Assembly: GCA_013153795.1 (NCBI GenBank)
Contig: JAADDV010000117.1
Coordinates: forward strand, 1-6,595
Source of the DNA: Aquificota bacterium
GTDB lineage: Bacteria > Aquificota > Aquificia > Aquificales > Hydrogenothermaceae
Reading direction: 5' to 3'
DNA length: 6,595 bases
Shown here: piece after piece, positions 6,069-6,595 of the stretch
How positions within the stretch are numbered: position 1 is the first letter of the stretch
How the letters are laid out: the number at the start of each line of letters is the position of its first letter
Position numbers and translations under genes: made by a program
The notes under the pieces: generated by a model
The model's input: only the letters and a program-made list of their open reading frames with translations
Database searches by the model: none
What the model was told of the DNA's origin: nothing

Positions 6069-6072
6069 ATCC

Positions 6073-6100
6073 TTGAAATCAAAAATACAAACAATAAACT
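6073..6100 (+). promoter_or_regulatory. Weak candidate promoter before the Uma2-like gene
   Basis: TTGAAA (6073-6078) and TAAACT (6095-6100) are 16 bases apart and match the sigma-70 consensus at 5/6 and 4/6. A better -10 (TAAAAT, 6100-6105) is too far from the -35. No terminator is visible after hflX, so read-through from hflX is an equally good explanation. Confidence 0.25.
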
Positions 6101-6131
6101 AAAATAAAAATGGAAAATTAGAGAGAAAATC

Positions 6132-6595
6132 ATGATAGTAGCAGAGAAAAAGAAGCTTACTTATGAGGATATAAACAAACTTCCTGAAGGAAATTATGAA
6201 ATTATAGATGGAGAGATAAAAGAAATGGCACCAGCAGGATTTGAACATGGAAAATATGAATATAAATTTGCTTTCTTTTTTGAGAAACACTTAAAAGATA
6301 AAGGCTACATTTCTGTAGGAGAAGTAGGAATTTTAATATCTAAAAATCCTCTAAGAATAAGAGGTGCAGATATTGTATATATAAGTAAGAAGAGAACAAA
6401 GGAAGAACCTAAAGGTATTTTAGAGATACCTCCTGACCTTATTATAGAGATAATTTCTCCAAACAACACAATATCGGAAATGGAAGAAAAGATAGAAGAT
6501 TACTTCTCTATCGGTGTTCCAAAAGTTATCCTTGTTGACCCACAAACAAGAAAGGTTTTTGTTCATGAAAAAGACAAAAAAGAAATAAAAGTTTT
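6132..6595 (+). CDS. Uma2-family (DUF820) PD-(D/E)XK nuclease-like protein, 3' truncated
   Basis: The frame opens at ATG 6132 and stays open to the right edge (154 codons plus two bases), so the C-terminus is missing. Members are usually about 180-200 residues. The start has a weak SD-like AGAGAG 8 or so bases upstream. Family blocks seen are the opening LTYEDINKLPEGNYEIIDGEI (about 9-29, with E23 and D26), RGADIVYIS (77-85), PPDLIIEIISPNN (100-112), the K..DYFSIGVPKVILVDP stretch (120-137), and RKVFVHE (140-146). D80 and E106 are the likely metal-binding acids of the PD-(D/E)XK core; the usual Pro before the Asp is Ala79 here. Uma2 proteins are common, often in many copies, in cyanobacteria and some other bacteria. 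They are named endonucleases by fold, with little experimental evidence for a cellular role. The gene lies 63 bases after hflX with no terminator between, so it may share its transcript. The family assignment is fairly sure; the function is unknown. Confidence 0.82.
   Translation, partial: MIVAEKKKLTYEDINKLPEGNYEIIDGEIKEMAPAGFEHGKYEYKFAFFFEKHLKDKGYISVGEVGILISKNPLRIRGADIVYISKKRTKEEPKGILEIPPDLIIEIISPNNTISEMEEKIEDYFSIGVPKVILVDPQTRKVFVHEKDKKEIKV

Noticed and set aside
6110..6121. ATG at 6110 as an upstream start or leader peptide
   Set aside because: It reads Met-Glu-Asn and then stops; no evidence that it is translated.
5795..6290. Minus-strand ORFs opposite the hflX end and the Uma2-like start (5795-6133 and 6099-6290)
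   Set aside because: Both overlap well-supported plus-strand genes and show low-complexity Phe/Ser/Ile composition.
1..6595. CRISPR array, insertion sequence, tRNA or rRNA gene
   Set aside because: No regularly spaced repeats, no terminal inverted repeats flanking a transposase, and no cloverleaf or rRNA sequence seen on either strand by eye.

Overview
The window is strongly A+T-rich. Its coding style (AGA for Arg, ATA for Ile, Lys/Glu-rich proteins) fits a low-GC thermophilic bacterium. My best guess is the Aquificota, family Hydrogenothermaceae (Sulfurihydrogenibium-like), inferred from composition, protein character and the miaA-hfq-hflX order. No marker here proves it, and no database search was run.

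Layout. Positions 1-585 (+) hold the C-terminal part of an EpmA/GenX/PoxA-type lysyl-tRNA-synthetase paralogue, cut by the left edge. Nine bases later, a TTG-started gene (595-2148, +) encodes a six-helix voltage-sensor potassium channel with a C-terminal RCK (TrkA-N/TrkA-C) module. Its Shine-Dalgarno (SD) overlaps the epmA stop codon, so the two are probably co-translated. A perfect 11-bp hairpin (2148-2177) ends this unit and also ends a convergent gene (2161-3567, -), a dynamin/EHD-like membrane GTPase. A 139-bp gap (3568-3706) carries a good sigma-70-like promoter for the GTPase, and only weak signals for the rightward genes.

To the right lies miaA (tRNA A37 prenylation), then hfq 18 bases downstream, then a clear intrinsic terminator. 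Next come hflX (ribosome-splitting GTPase) and, after 63 bp without a terminator, the start of a Uma2-family (DUF820) nuclease-like gene that runs off the right edge. The miaA-hfq-hflX order is widely conserved in bacteria, and all three products act on RNA or ribosomes. EpmA also acts on translation, through EF-P.

The most notable points are: an internal start with a consensus SD just before the RCK domain of the channel, which could make a free RCK subunit as in MthK; an uninterrupted S4 with a basic residue at every third position in a bacterial RCK channel; an EHD-like motif in the bacterial dynamin-like GTPase; an Hfq whose arginine rim patch is replaced by acidic residues and which has no C-terminal tail; and a terminator stem built partly from the last codons of the GTPase gene. 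Nothing here forms a clear new multi-gene system; it reads mainly as a core-genome region with some unusual members.
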